This document shows, in pieces, positions 28,372 to 37,547 of a stretch of 64,000 nt of DNA (position 1 is its first letter; each line of letters starts with the position of its first letter). The stretch is from Myxococcales bacterium (lineage in GTDB: Bacteria; Myxococcota_A; Polyangia; Haliangiales; Haliangiaceae). A model generated the notes under the pieces. It was given only the letters and a program-made list of their open reading frames with translations. It did not search any database and was not told the DNA's origin. The position numbers were made by a program, and so were the translations under genes. The stretch spans positions 248,001 through 312,000 of the forward strand of contig JADJGV010000009.1 in the NCBI GenBank assembly GCA_016707895.1. Direction: 5' to 3'.

Positions 28372-30654
28372 TCAATACGGCGTGAGCCGGGCGATGCGAC
28401 CCGAGCGGCCGGGCGCGCCGGCCAGCGCGTCGACCACCGCGGCGAGCAGGCCGTCGCGGTTGAACGGCTTGGTGATCAGGCGTTGGCCGGGGCCGGTCTG
28501 GCCGCGATCGTAGCCGGACATGAACAGCACCTTGAGCTGCGGGCGGGCGACCACCATGGCCTGGGCCAGCTCGCTGCCCGACATGCCCGGCATGACCATG
28601 TCGGACAGCAGCAGGTCGATCGCGCCGGTGTGCTCGCGCGCCAGCGCCAGCGCCAGCGGCCCCGAGGTCGCCGACAGCACGTGGTAGCCAGCGCGCAAGA
28701 GGATCCGCTCGGTCAGGAGCCGCACGCGATCGTCGTCGTCCACCACCAGCACGGTCGCGGCGGTGGTCCGGGCGGCCGGACGCGCGTTGAGCTCCTCGTG
28801 CATGGGCGCGGTCGTCGCGGGCAGGTAGACCCGGAAGATGGCGCCCCGGCCCGGCGGCGACTCGACGGTGATCTCGCCGCCAGCCTGCTGCACGATGCCG
28901 TGGACCATCGCCAGGCCGAGGCCGGTCCCCTTGCCGTGGTCCTTGGTGGTGAAGTACGGCTCGAACACCCGCGGCAGCACCTCGGCCGGGATGCCGGCGC
29001 CGGTGTCGGCGACCTCGAACACCACGTGGGGCTGGCCGACCCGGTCGGAGCCGGGCCCGCTCGCGACCTGCGCCACCGTCAGCGTCACCCGGCCGCCCTC
29101 GGGCATCGCGTCGCGCGCGTTGACCATCAGGTTCATCATCACCTGTTCGAGCTGACCGGGATCGATCAGCACCGGCGGCAGGTCGTCGGCGATCGCGGTC
29201 TCGAGCTCGACGTGCGCGCCGAGGTTGCGGCCGAGCAGGCGCTCGAAGCGCGCGATCAGCGGCCCGATCTCGACCACCGTCGGCTTGGCGGCGTCGCGGC
29301 GGCTGAAGGCCAGGAGCTGGCGAGTCAGGTCGGACGCGCGGTTGGCGGCGTGCACGATCTGCTGCGCGTCGTCCTTCATCGCCGGATCCGGCAGGTCGGC
29401 CTCGAGGAACCCGGCGTAGTTGAGGATCACCACCAGCAGGTTGTTGAAGTCGTGGGCCACGCCGCCGGCGAGCTGCCCGAGCAGGGTCAGGCGATCATGG
29501 TGGGCGGCGCGGGCCTCGTGCTCGCGCTGCTGGGTGACGTCGGCGATCACGATCACCGTCTCGCTGCCGTCGCCGGCGTTGGCGGTGGTGATGGCCAGCG
29601 ACCGCGGCGGCGCGCCGACGGTGAGCGCGCGCGGCCCGTCGGGGCCGATCAGGCGGGGCGTGGCGACGCCGGCGAGGTGCGCGACCACCCGGCCGGGGCG
29701 GACCTCGCCCAGCAGCTCGCCCCGGGCGGTGACCCAGGGGTTGGCGAGCACGCACCGGTAGTGATCGTCGAGCACGACCACCCCGACCGGCAGATCGTGG
29801 ACGACGCGCTCGAGGCGGTGCCACTGTTCGTCGCGCACCGTCTGGATCTGGGCGACCAGGAGCGCGTTTTTGATCGCCAGCGCGGCCTGGCTCGCGACCG
29901 CGACCAGGAGCTCGAGATCCTCCGGGCGGAACCGCGGGCCGTCGCCCTGGCAGTCGAGGTGGATCACGCCCAGCCACTCGGCGGTGGTGGCCTGGTACAG
30001 CAGCGGCACCACCATCAGGGAGCGGACGTCCTGGGCGACCAGGCTCGCGGACCGCTCGAGCGCGCCATCGTCGGCGAGCTCGGTGCGCAGGAGCGGCTGG
30101 GCGTCGGCCAGGACCTGCGACAGCACGCTGGTCGAGATCGTCAGCGGCAGGCGGCCGGGCACGCGGTTGCGCGTCACCATCCACCGCGGCGCCCGGGTCT
30201 GCGGATCGTAGACGACGATCGCGCCGCGGTCGGCGCGCACCAGCGTGAGGAGGGTCGAGACCACGCGCTCGAGCAGCGGCTCGATGTCGTGCTCGACGCC
30301 GATCACCCGGGTCAGCTCGACCACCGCCCGCAGGCGCCGCAGCTCGTCGCCGTCGCCGGCCGGCGCGGTCGCCACCAGGCGCAGCGCGATCGGTCCGATC
30401 AGGAGCTCGTCACCGTCGCGTAGCACCGCCTGCTCGACCCGGCGGCTGCCGACGAACGTGCCGTGACGGCCGCCGAGGTCGCGGACCGTCACCGTGCCAT
30501 CGCCGTGGTCGAGCAGCTCGGCGTGAGCGAGCGCCACCATCGGATCGTCGAGGCGGATGTCGACGTCGGTGCCACGGCCGATGCGCGCGCGACCGCGCAG
30601 CGGGTGGACCCGCTGGCTCGCGATCTCGACGACGGAGAGCGTGGGCGACGACAT
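28372..30654 (-). CDS. FHA-GAF-PAS hybrid sensor histidine kinase with receiver domain
   Basis: A 760-residue hybrid kinase. Residues 1-95 form an FHA domain (RGRARIGRGTDVDIRLDDP, phosphothreonine-binding loop GGRHGTFV). About 105-265 is a GAF domain and 275-385 a PAS-like domain (VVLDDHYRCVLANPWV). The H-box is LLGQLAGGVAHDFNNLLVV. The ATPase is DPGQLEQVMMNLMVNARDA, FEVADTGAGIP and GKGTGLGLAMVHGIV. The C-terminal receiver is TVLVVDDDDRVRLLTERIL with the acceptor Asp in LLLSDMVMPGMSG. FHA on a histidine kinase implies input from Ser/Thr phosphorylation, and two Ser/Thr kinases are in the window. No transmembrane part, so it is cytoplasmic. Confidence 0.9.
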   Translation of the reverse strand: MSSPTLSVVEIASQRVHPLRGRARIGRGTDVDIRLDDPMVALAHAELLDHGDGTVTVRDLGGRHGTFVGSRRVEQAVLRDGDELLIGPIALRLVATAPAGDGDELRRLRAVVELTRVIGVEHDIEPLLERVVSTLLTLVRADRGAIVVYDPQTRAPRWMVTRNRVPGRLPLTISTSVLSQVLADAQPLLRTELADDGALERSASLVAQDVRSLMVVPLLYQATTAEWLGVIHLDCQGDGPRFRPEDLELLVAVASQAALAIKNALLVAQIQTVRDEQWHRLERVVHDLPVGVVVLDDHYRCVLANPWVTARGELLGEVRPGRVVAHLAGVATPRLIGPDGPRALTVGAPPRSLAITTANAGDGSETVIVIADVTQQREHEARAAHHDRLTLLGQLAGGVAHDFNNLLVVILNYAGFLEADLPDPAMKDDAQQIVHAANRASDLTRQLLAFSRRDAAKPTVVEIGPLIARFERLLGRNLGAHVELETAIADDLPPVLIDPGQLEQVMMNLMVNARDAMPEGGRVTLTVAQVASGPGSDRVGQPHVVFEVADTGAGIPAEVLPRVFEPYFTTKDHGKGTGLGLAMVHGIVQQAGGEITVESPPGRGAIFRVYLPATTAPMHEELNARPAARTTAATVLVVDDDDRVRLLTERILLRAGYHVLSATSGPLALALAREHTGAIDLLLSDMVMPGMSGSELAQAMVVARPQLKVLFMSGYDRGQTGPGQRLITKPFNRDGLLAAVVDALAGAPGRSGRIARLTPY

Positions 30655-30766
30655 GCGGCGCGACTACCGGACCAGCGAAGGGGAGGGTCGATCTTCACCG
30701 TCGGGTGGCGGCGTTGGCAAGCGCGGGCGCGCAGCGTCTCCGCGCGGATCCGCCCCGGTGCGTAGG

Positions 30767-30796
30767 GGGCGCGGTGTAGGTCCTCCCACCGCGCCC
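30767..30796 (-). terminator. Strong hairpin downstream of the ADYC gene
   Basis: Perfect 10-bp arms GGGCGCGGTG / CACCGCGCCC with loop TAGGTCCTCC, 87 nt after the stop of the ADYC lipoprotein gene on the minus strand. No T-run, so intrinsic termination is uncertain. Confidence 0.35.
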
Positions 30797-30883
30797 GGCC
30801 CCGCCTCGTCGTCGCGGGGTGAGGTCACCTCCGGCGCACCTGGATGGCGTCGGTCGAGGTGACCGCCCCGGGGTGATCCGGCG

Positions 30884-31783
30884 TCACTCGACCGGCGGCA
30901 GCTCGGTGGTGATGAGCGCGTTGCCGCCCTGGTTGCAGGTGCGCAGCGAGGCGATGCAGGTCGGGGTCTGGCCCGCGGCCTGGACGAAGCGCGTCGCGCT
31001 CGGCTCGCTGATGCAGGCCGCGCCGTGCTTGTTCCAGCGGGCCTCGAGCGGCCAGCTCGCGTCGTCGGTCTGGATCCCGTCGCGATCGTAGATGTTGAGC
31101 AGGGTGCCGTCGACGGTGTACGGCGTGCCGTCGCCGCAGAAGTCGGCGCGCAGCGCGCGGGTGCAGGTCGCGAGGAGGTCGGCGCGACCCAGCCACGGCT
31201 GGTAGCCGAACTCGACGCACTTGGCGATCGCGAAGCCGCGGCACGCGAACGTGAAGTCGTCGTCGTGGACGCGGTAGCGGCCGCCCTGGGGCACGCCCTC
31301 GTCGTAGTTCCAGGTCCCGGCGACCGCGAGCGCGCCGGCGCCCTCGCACATGTCGATCCAGCCGTCGACGGTCTGGTAGCTGACGGTGTAGATCGCCAGG
31401 TCCGCGTCGTGCGCGATCGCGTCGATGCGGATCGGCAGGGTGTCGCCGTCGGACAGCTTGCCGCTCCAGGTCGAGCCGATGAGCTCGCCCTCGGGTACCG
31501 CGACGCCGCCCTCGGTCGCGGTCAGCGCCGAGCCGTTCAAGCGGACGCCATTCAACCGCACGCCGTTCAAGCGGACGCCGTTCAAGCGGACGCCGTTCAA
31601 CCGCACGCCGTTCAACCGGACGCCGTTGAGGCGCACGCCGTTCAAGCGGACGCCGTTCAAGCTCGAGCCGTTGCTCTGCGCCAGCGCCTGCGCGGTGGTG
31701 TCGAGCGCGGCGTCGCCCTCGACACAGCCGGCGACAGCGCCGGCGGCCAGCAACGTCGGGATCAGAAGACGAAGATTCACCAT
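30884..31783 (-). CDS. ADYC-domain lipoprotein with LNGVR repeats
   Basis: A 299-residue protein. Lipobox AAGAVAGC near residue 19, then eight or nine pentamers L-N-G-V-R (from about residue 38) coded by 15-bp DNA repeats. The C-terminal domain carries the ADYC signature as ADFCGDGTPYT, with several paired Cys (CEGAG, FACRGFAIAKC, CTRALRADFC, CISEPSATR, CIASLRTCNQG). ADYC proteins are a lipoprotein family of Myxococcota with unknown role, probably disulfide-bonded at the cell surface. The ATG is followed by a normal signal peptide, so the longer upstream frame is not used. Confidence 0.85.
   Translation of the reverse strand: MVNLRLLIPTLLAAGAVAGCVEGDAALDTTAQALAQSNGSSLNGVRLNGVRLNGVRLNGVRLNGVRLNGVRLNGVRLNGVRLNGSALTATEGGVAVPEGELIGSTWSGKLSDGDTLPIRIDAIAHDADLAIYTVSYQTVDGWIDMCEGAGALAVAGTWNYDEGVPQGGRYRVHDDDFTFACRGFAIAKCVEFGYQPWLGRADLLATCTRALRADFCGDGTPYTVDGTLLNIYDRDGIQTDDASWPLEARWNKHGAACISEPSATRFVQAAGQTPTCIASLRTCNQGGNALITTELPPVE
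31534..31668 (-). repeat. 15-bp tandem repeats coding LNGVR
   Basis: Nine 15-bp units on the plus strand beginning GTTCAAGCGGACGCC, with small differences (ACC for AGC, one TGAGG). They are minisatellite-like within the ADYC gene, so unit number could vary by slippage. Confidence 0.9.
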
Positions 31784-31866
31784 GGGGGACCGCTCCAGTT
31801 GAGTAGACGTTGTCCTGCGGGTCGCTCCGACCGCAGGCATCCTCCCTCTTGCGCGTGGCGTGCCAG

Positions 31867-34800
31867 TCAGCGCGCACGTGGCGTCGCGCACAGCCGCATG
31901 CCCACCACCGCGACCCGCAGGCTCGGCACGGCGAGGTTGCGGTTGGCGAGGTGCGCGGTCAGGCGATCGTGAAAGAAGCTACCGCCCAAGGCTACATAGC
32001 CATCACCCGTGGCGGTCCTCGCCCACTCGTAGGCGTTGCCGACCAGGTCATGGACGCCGAACACGCTCACCGATTTGGGGTGACTGCCGATCGCGTCGGG
32101 GCCCATGCGCTCGTGGCCGTGGGTGGCGTCAAAGTTGGCGTCGCCGAGCTCGATCGTCGGTCCGGTCGGGTAGTTCCGGCCATCGGCGCCGCGGGCGGCC
32201 CGCGTCCACTCGAGCTCGGTACACAGCCGCGCGCCCGGCACCTGCGCGGTCGCCGCGAGCCACGCGGCGTAGGCCTCGGCGTCGGTCGCCGTGATCGCGG
32301 TGACCGGGAATCGACGCCAGTCCTGCTGCGCCAGCGCCGCGCGGCCGGGGTAGACCAGCGGCTCGTCCCAGCCGGCCTGATACGCGACGTCGGCCGGCTG
32401 GATCGTCAGCCGCCAGCCGCGCTCGGTGCGGGTCAGCTCGAGCGCGCCGCTGGTGCCGAGCGTGGCCTCGGCCCGGGGCACCAGCGCGGCCTGGCGCGCC
32501 GGTGGTTGCGCCTCGACGAAGCGCAACCAGTCGCCGATCGTGACCTCGGTGGTGGCGATCAAGAACGCGTCGACGTGGCGCGGGTGCATCGGGGCGGTGA
32601 GGAAGAAGCTGCGGGCGGCCTCGTCGCTGGCGGCGGCGCCGAACTCGACGTCGCCGGCCGGCACGAACACGAAGCCAGGCGGTACGGTGTCCGGCGGAGG
32701 CGGGGACAGGTCGACCGTGGTCCCCTCGCCACGACGGATCGTCACCGGGGTGGTGAGTCTTGAACCGTCGGCGCGCACGGCCGTGAGCTGGTACGTGCCG
32801 GGGGCGAGCTCCACCTCGGCGGGCGCCGCCGGCAACGGTTGATCGCCGGGGGCGAGCGTGACCGTCGTGCCGGGCGGGGCCGTGAACGCCAGCCGACCGG
32901 GACGTCGCCAGCGCGTCAGGCGCGCGCCGTCGCGGTCGTAGGCCGGCACGCGGGCCAGCAGCTCGTCGCGCACGTCGTCGGCGTGGAGCCGCTCCGCGAG
33001 CGTGGCGCGATCGAGCAACGCGTCGACCAGCAGCGCGCGGACGTCGGCCCGGTCCGGATCGAGCGTGAGCGCTGCCTCGAGGCGCCCGCCGACCGCGCGG
33101 AACGCACGATCGGCCTCGGCGCGGGCGGCGCGCGCCCGCTGCCACGCGGCCTCGCCCGCGGCGTCGTCCCCGCGATCGAACGCGGCGAAGGCCTCGGCGC
33201 TCGCGGTCTGATCGACGGCTACCGCGGCCGTGGCCTGGGTCCGGGCGACGCCGGCCGCGCGCAGCTCGACCGCGACCGCGGCGTCGACCCGGCGCTGCGC
33301 CTGCCACCGCAGCCCCGCGTAGCCACCGACCACCAGCGCCACCGCCGCCGCCGCCAGCCCGCGCACCAGCCAGCGCCGCCGCCGCTCGCCGCGCACCGAG
33401 GTCCGCACGAAGTCGCGCTCGAGCGGGGTCAGCGCGGTCGCGTCCAGCGCGCGGGCCTCGGCGAGCTGCCGGCCGCGCCAGGTCGCCTCGCGGCGCTGGC
33501 CGAGCCGGCGCCACTCGAGCGCGGCCGTCGCCAGCCGCTCGCGCTGGGCGCGGCCCTCGGCGTCGAGCTCGAGCCACTCGCGCAGCGTCGCCCAGCCGGT
33601 GACCAGGACCTCGTGGGCCAGCTCGTACAGCGGCGTGCCGTCGTCGTCGTGGATCACCAGCAGCCGGCCCCGCACCAGCGCCTCGAGGACCGCGCGGCCG
33701 GCGTCGTCGGTGACCAGCTCGGCGGCGCCGCGGCGCGCGCGGGTCCCGACGGTCGTGACCAGGCGGGCCAGCAGCCGGCGCGCCACCGCGCGGCCGCCGA
33801 CCGGCAACCCGCCCAGCACCGCGTCGGCGTGGCGGGCCAGCGCGCCGTCGACCCCGCCCACCGCGGTCAGCGCGTCCTCGCCGATCATGCCGGCGGCGAC
33901 GTCGCGCTCGGCCCACAGCGCCGCCAGCGCGAACGACAACAGCGGCAGCCCGCCGCTGCCGGCGGCGGCGGTGGCGTCGACCAACGTCGCGACCATCGCC
34001 TCGGACGCGAACCGCACGCCTGCCACCAGCGCCGGGCCGACGATCACCTCGCGCAGCCGCTCGGACGGCAGCGGCGCGACGAAGTACAGCAACCGCGCCA
34101 GCTCGGGGCCGAGGTGGGGCAGCCCGGCCAGCCGCGAGAGGAAGTCGGCGCGGGCGGTCGCGATCACGCGCACCGCGACGATGCCGTCGGCGAGGCGGGC
34201 CAGGCCGGCGGCCAGCGCGGCGACCTCGGCCGGGGGCGCGAGCGTGATCAGCTCCTCGAGCTGATCGATGAACAGCACGAGGCCGCCGGCGCCGGCGCGG
34301 CGGTGCAGCGCGCGCGCGAGGAGGTCGGGGTCGGCCGCGAGCCCGTCGACCAGCGTCGGCGTGTCGAGCGCGAGCGCCAGCGTGGTCAGCGGGTGCGCGC
34401 CCGGGACGATCGTGATCGCCGCCCAGGCCGGGCCTGGCCCGAGCGCGCCGTCGACGATCGCCGGCACCACGCCGGCCCGGCACAGCGACGACTTGCCGAC
34501 GCCCGAGTCGCCGGCGACGATCACCATCGCGTCGGTGCGCAGCCGCTCGATCAGCGTGCCGACCTCGAGGCTGCGGCCGAAGAACATCGACCGGTGGCTG
34601 GCCTCGAACGGTCGCAGGCCGCGGTACGGGTTGCCGGTCGGCGTGGCGCTGGCGTCGCGCTGACGCACCAGCTGCTCGAGCGCGTCGCGCAGCTCGTCGC
34701 CGCTCGGGTAGCGGTCGTTGGGATCGCGGGCGAGGCAGCGATCGACGATCGCGGCCAGCCGGGGATCGGTGGCGGGGGCGCGGGTCGCGAGCGCGGGCGC

Positions 34801-35511
34801 CGCGCCGGTGGTGACCACCGCGGCCAGCTCGCCCGCGGCGACCTCGGCGAACGGCGCCTGGCCGGTGCACAGCTCGAACAGCAGCGCCCCCAGCGAGTAC
34901 ACGTCGCTCCGGCGCGACGGCGCCTGGCCGGCCCACACCTCGGGCGCCATGTAGTCGGGCGTCCCGACCCGGCCGCCGCCGCCGGCGTCGCGATCCTGGA
35001 CGACACGGGCCAGGCCGAAGTCGACGAGCTTGGGCACGCCGTCGTCGGTGACCATCACGTTCGTCGGCTTGATGTCGCAGTGGACCACGCCGCGCCGGTG
35101 CGCCGCCGCCAGGCCGCGGGCCAGCTCGAGCCCGAGCGGCAGCACCTCGGCCCACGGCCGCGGCTTCGGCAGCTCGGCCAGCGGCCGGCCGCGGATCAGC
35201 TCGCTGACCAGGTACGGGCGATCGGCGACCTCGCCGACCCGGTACACGCTCACCACGTTGGGGTGCTGGACCCGCGCCGTGGCGCGGGCCTCGAGCAAGA
35301 ACCGCTGGCGCGCGCCGAGATCGGGCACGCCGGCGATGAACTTGATCGCCACCGCGCGCGCCAGCACGGTGTCCTCGGCGAGGTAGACGTGGCCCATCCG
35401 ACCGGCGCCGAGCTGGCGCACGATCACGTAGTCGTCGAACTCGACGGGCGGCGTGAAGCCCGCGTCAGGCGGGCTCGCCGGCGGCGCGATCGTAGGGGCG
35501 AGCGGCTCCAT
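31867..35511 (-). CDS. Ser/Thr protein kinase - nSTAND ATPase - formylglycine-sulfatase-like fusion
   Basis: A 1214-residue multidomain protein. Kinase domain about 28-290: LGAGRMGHVYLAED, catalytic loop VVHCDIKPTNVMV, DFGLARV and GTPDYMAPE. The catalytic loop has Cys where most kinases have Arg (HCD, so non-RD). Residues about 300-720 form an nSTAND/AAA-like ATPase with Walker A GDSGVGKSS and Walker B VLFIDQLEEL. A transmembrane helix (WLVRGLAAAAVALVVGGYAG) follows, then a PEGA-like strand domain and a C-terminal FGE-sulfatase/lectin-like domain (GFVFVPAGDVEFGA, LCTELEWTRAARGADG, HDLVGNAYEWAR). The topology would put the FGE part outside. Such fusions are typical of Myxococcota. Partners are unknown. 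Confidence 0.85.
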   Translation of the reverse strand: MEPLAPTIAPPASPPDAGFTPPVEFDDYVIVRQLGAGRMGHVYLAEDTVLARAVAIKFIAGVPDLGARQRFLLEARATARVQHPNVVSVYRVGEVADRPYLVSELIRGRPLAELPKPRPWAEVLPLGLELARGLAAAHRRGVVHCDIKPTNVMVTDDGVPKLVDFGLARVVQDRDAGGGGRVGTPDYMAPEVWAGQAPSRRSDVYSLGALLFELCTGQAPFAEVAAGELAAVVTTGAAPALATRAPATDPRLAAIVDRCLARDPNDRYPSGDELRDALEQLVRQRDASATPTGNPYRGLRPFEASHRSMFFGRSLEVGTLIERLRTDAMVIVAGDSGVGKSSLCRAGVVPAIVDGALGPGPAWAAITIVPGAHPLTTLALALDTPTLVDGLAADPDLLARALHRRAGAGGLVLFIDQLEELITLAPPAEVAALAAGLARLADGIVAVRVIATARADFLSRLAGLPHLGPELARLLYFVAPLPSERLREVIVGPALVAGVRFASEAMVATLVDATAAAGSGGLPLLSFALAALWAERDVAAGMIGEDALTAVGGVDGALARHADAVLGGLPVGGRAVARRLLARLVTTVGTRARRGAAELVTDDAGRAVLEALVRGRLLVIHDDDGTPLYELAHEVLVTGWATLREWLELDAEGRAQRERLATAALEWRRLGQRREATWRGRQLAEARALDATALTPLERDFVRTSVRGERRRRWLVRGLAAAAVALVVGGYAGLRWQAQRRVDAAVAVELRAAGVARTQATAAVAVDQTASAEAFAAFDRGDDAAGEAAWQRARAARAEADRAFRAVGGRLEAALTLDPDRADVRALLVDALLDRATLAERLHADDVRDELLARVPAYDRDGARLTRWRRPGRLAFTAPPGTTVTLAPGDQPLPAAPAEVELAPGTYQLTAVRADGSRLTTPVTIRRGEGTTVDLSPPPPDTVPPGFVFVPAGDVEFGAAASDEAARSFFLTAPMHPRHVDAFLIATTEVTIGDWLRFVEAQPPARQAALVPRAEATLGTSGALELTRTERGWRLTIQPADVAYQAGWDEPLVYPGRAALAQQDWRRFPVTAITATDAEAYAAWLAATAQVPGARLCTELEWTRAARGADGRNYPTGPTIELGDANFDATHGHERMGPDAIGSHPKSVSVFGVHDLVGNAYEWARTATGDGYVALGGSFFHDRLTAHLANRNLAVPSLRVAVVGMRLCATPRAR

Positions 35512-35582
35512 CCGGTGGCGCCGTCAGGATCGACCGGATCGCCGCGCAGGTGAAGCGCGAAGTTCGCCCCCCGCTCGAGGTC

Positions 35583-36386
35583 TCAAAACAGCCAGAACGG
35601 CCGGCTGCCGGCGAACAGCACGGTGTCCTCGCCGGCGCTGGGGTCGGTCAGCTGGAGCTCGATCATGACGCCGCGCTTGGTGGCGCCGTTGTGCGGGTGG
35701 TGCTCGGTGACCTCGCCGTCGAGGATCGACACCACCTTGCCCGCCGAGCTGCACCGGACCAGGCCCCACTTGCAGCGGTACAGCGTGGTGCCGGGGCGGG
35801 CGTTCGGCAGGTTGTCGTACGGCACGAAGCCGACGACGACCTGGCGCTCCTTGGCCTTGAGGAAGTACGAGCTCGACAGCCGGCCGATCAGCGCCTTCTG
35901 ATCGGCGATCTGGTGATCGAGGGTGCGGGCCTGCAGCTCGGCGGCGGCCTTGTCGTCGGCGGCGTCGAGGCGCTCGAGGGCCGCGCGGTCGAGCTCGCGG
36001 CGCGCGGTGGCGGCGGCGACGGTGTGGCCGGCGGCGACGATCGCCGGCTTGAGGTCGTCCTCGAACGCCTGGTTGGTCGCGATCGTGCGGTCGAGCCGCG
36101 CCAGCTCGGCGGCGGCGCGGGCCCGCGCGACCTCGAGGGTGGCCAGGCGCTCCTCGGCGACCGCCAGCTCCTTGGACGCCTCGGCGACCTTCTCGTGGCG
36201 CGGCGACAGGATCACCGGGCGGACCCAGGTGTGATCGAGGAAGTAGTAGATGTTGACGATGACGTAGAAGACGAGCCCGACCAGGATCAGCGCAAGCGCG
36301 GCGATGCCGACGAGCTTGTACAGCTTCACCACCAACGGCTGGAGCGCCAGGCGCGGTCGGTGCGCCCGTGACGCGGGGGTCGACAT
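35583..36386 (-). CDS. Coiled-coil single-pass membrane protein, HlyD-like
   Basis: A 267-residue protein with an N-terminal membrane helix (GIAALALILVGLVFYVIVNI, about 32-51), then a long coiled coil (about 75-160; HEKVAEASKELAVAEERLATLE) and a compact C-terminal domain (VVVGFVPYDNLPNARPGTTLY, GKVVSILDGEV). The plan resembles periplasmic adaptor (HlyD-like) proteins, although the domain is short and has no clear lipoyl motif. The ATG at 36386 is chosen over a longer frame because the upstream part is Arg-rich low-complexity sequence. A repeat element lies about 120 bp upstream of its start. Confidence 0.65.
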   Translation of the reverse strand: MSTPASRAHRPRLALQPLVVKLYKLVGIAALALILVGLVFYVIVNIYYFLDHTWVRPVILSPRHEKVAEASKELAVAEERLATLEVARARAAAELARLDRTIATNQAFEDDLKPAIVAAGHTVAAATARRELDRAALERLDAADDKAAAELQARTLDHQIADQKALIGRLSSSYFLKAKERQVVVGFVPYDNLPNARPGTTLYRCKWGLVRCSSAGKVVSILDGEVTEHHPHNGATKRGVMIELQLTDPSAGEDTVLFAGSRPFWLF

Positions 36387-36507
36387 AGGGGCGCCATCTA
36401 CCACAGGTCGACCGCGCCGACGCGGTTTTCGGGGCGCCGGAAGGTGCCCCGGATCACCATCCCAGCGCCCGCAAGTGTCTCGCTCGCGCGCCGAACCCAC
36501 GCGTCAC

Positions 36508-36631
36508 GTGTCTCGCGTCTCGGGTGGGGGCCCCGTCGGGGGATCCGACGTCCCCGACCGGCCCCCAGGTTCATGCCGAGCGGTGTGGCACCTGCCTCCA
36601 CCTGGGCGTGGCGACACGCCCTCTTAGGAGC
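36508..36631 (+). repeat. Interspersed repeat copy A with covarying hairpin
   Basis: Shares about 75-80% of its bases with 55790-55916, including identical GGTTCATGCCGA and GCACCTGCCTCCACCTGGG blocks. Its 18-nt hairpin GGGCGTGGCGACACGCCC (36604-36621) keeps all pairs relative to copy B (GGGTTTGTCGACAAACCC) through two compensated base-pair changes. It lies right after the stop of the minus-strand methyltransferase gene. Confidence 0.7.
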
Positions 36632-37547
36632 ACAGCCGCGCGGCCAGGGCCAGCCCGACGCCGCCGGTGGCGGCCACCAGCGCGGCGTACTGTCGCGCCG
36701 CGTCCGGATCCGGTTCACCGCGGACCGCCCGCAGCAGCGTGTTCTTGCGGGTGTGCTCGTGGGGCACGAACTCCAGCGCGGTCGCCTGGTAACCCGCCGC
36801 GCGCAGGAGCAAGAGCCGCATCAGATCGGTGAGCTCCGCCGCGGTCTCGCGCCGCAGGTGCGGGCTGCCCCACAGCGGCGCCAGCGCGCCCGCGGCGCCG
36901 GCGGCGGCCAGCGCCTCCCAGCCCCGGGCCAGCTCGGCCTGGCAGCACGGCGCCACCGCGATCACCGCCGCGCCCAGCTCGACGCCCAGCGCGATCGCGG
37001 CGCAGGTGGCGCCGTCGCACGCGTGCAGCCCGACCACCGCGTCGACCGGACCGCCGTGGGTCGCGTCCCAGGCCGCGCGCACGTCGGTCGACTCGAGCGA
37101 GCCGACCTGGTGGCGCACCTCGGCGTCGAGCCCGACCAGCGCCACCCGGCGCGCGCTCTCGGCGATCACCGCCGGGTTGCGATCGACGCCGAGCACGCGC
37201 ACCGGGCGATCCCAGACGTGCGCGCCGCACCACGCCAGCACGGTGGTCAGGTACGAGCGACCGCAGCCGGCGTCGACGATGCCGATCGGCCCGGGCGGCC
37301 GCGCGCGCAGCGCGGCGCCGAGCAGCGCGACCATGTGGTTGACCTGGAAGTACTTGCCGACCCGCCCCGGCGGCAGCGTGCCGTCGTCGGCGAGGATGCC
37401 CAGCGCGCGCAGCAGCACCGCGCCCTCGGCCGGCCGCACCGCGACCGCCTTGCCGCGCAACAGCTCGTCGGTGCGGGTCGGCGTCCAGTGGGCGGCGGCG
37501 CGCGCGGCGATGGCGCGCGCCCAGTGCGCGCGGCGGGCGTCGGTCAC
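36624..37547 (-). CDS. SAM-dependent methyltransferase (METTL25-like)
   Basis: A 307-residue enzyme from GTG. Binding motif VDAGCGRSYLTTVLAWCG (GxGxS type), then VLGVDRNPAVIAESARR, GLHACDGATCAAIALGVELG and the P-C-C-Q motif VAPCCQAELARG. This set marks the Methyltransf_32/METTL25 group. It acts in the cytoplasm on an unknown substrate. The N-terminal 90 residues (RTDELLRGKAVAVRPAEGAV) look like a substrate-recognition part. It overlaps the YaeQ gene stop by 4 nt (GTGA). The repeat copy A begins directly after its TAA stop. Confidence 0.8.
   Translation of the reverse strand: MTDARRAHWARAIAARAAAHWTPTRTDELLRGKAVAVRPAEGAVLLRALGILADDGTLPPGRVGKYFQVNHMVALLGAALRARPPGPIGIVDAGCGRSYLTTVLAWCGAHVWDRPVRVLGVDRNPAVIAESARRVALVGLDAEVRHQVGSLESTDVRAAWDATHGGPVDAVVGLHACDGATCAAIALGVELGAAVIAVAPCCQAELARGWEALAAAGAAGALAPLWGSPHLRRETAAELTDLMRLLLLRAAGYQATALEFVPHEHTRKNTLLRAVRGEPDPDAARQYAALVAATGGVGLALAARLCS

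Noticed and set aside
30767..30796. Intrinsic terminator with high confidence
   Set aside because: The hairpin is strong but has no T-run in either direction, so only a low-confidence call is made.
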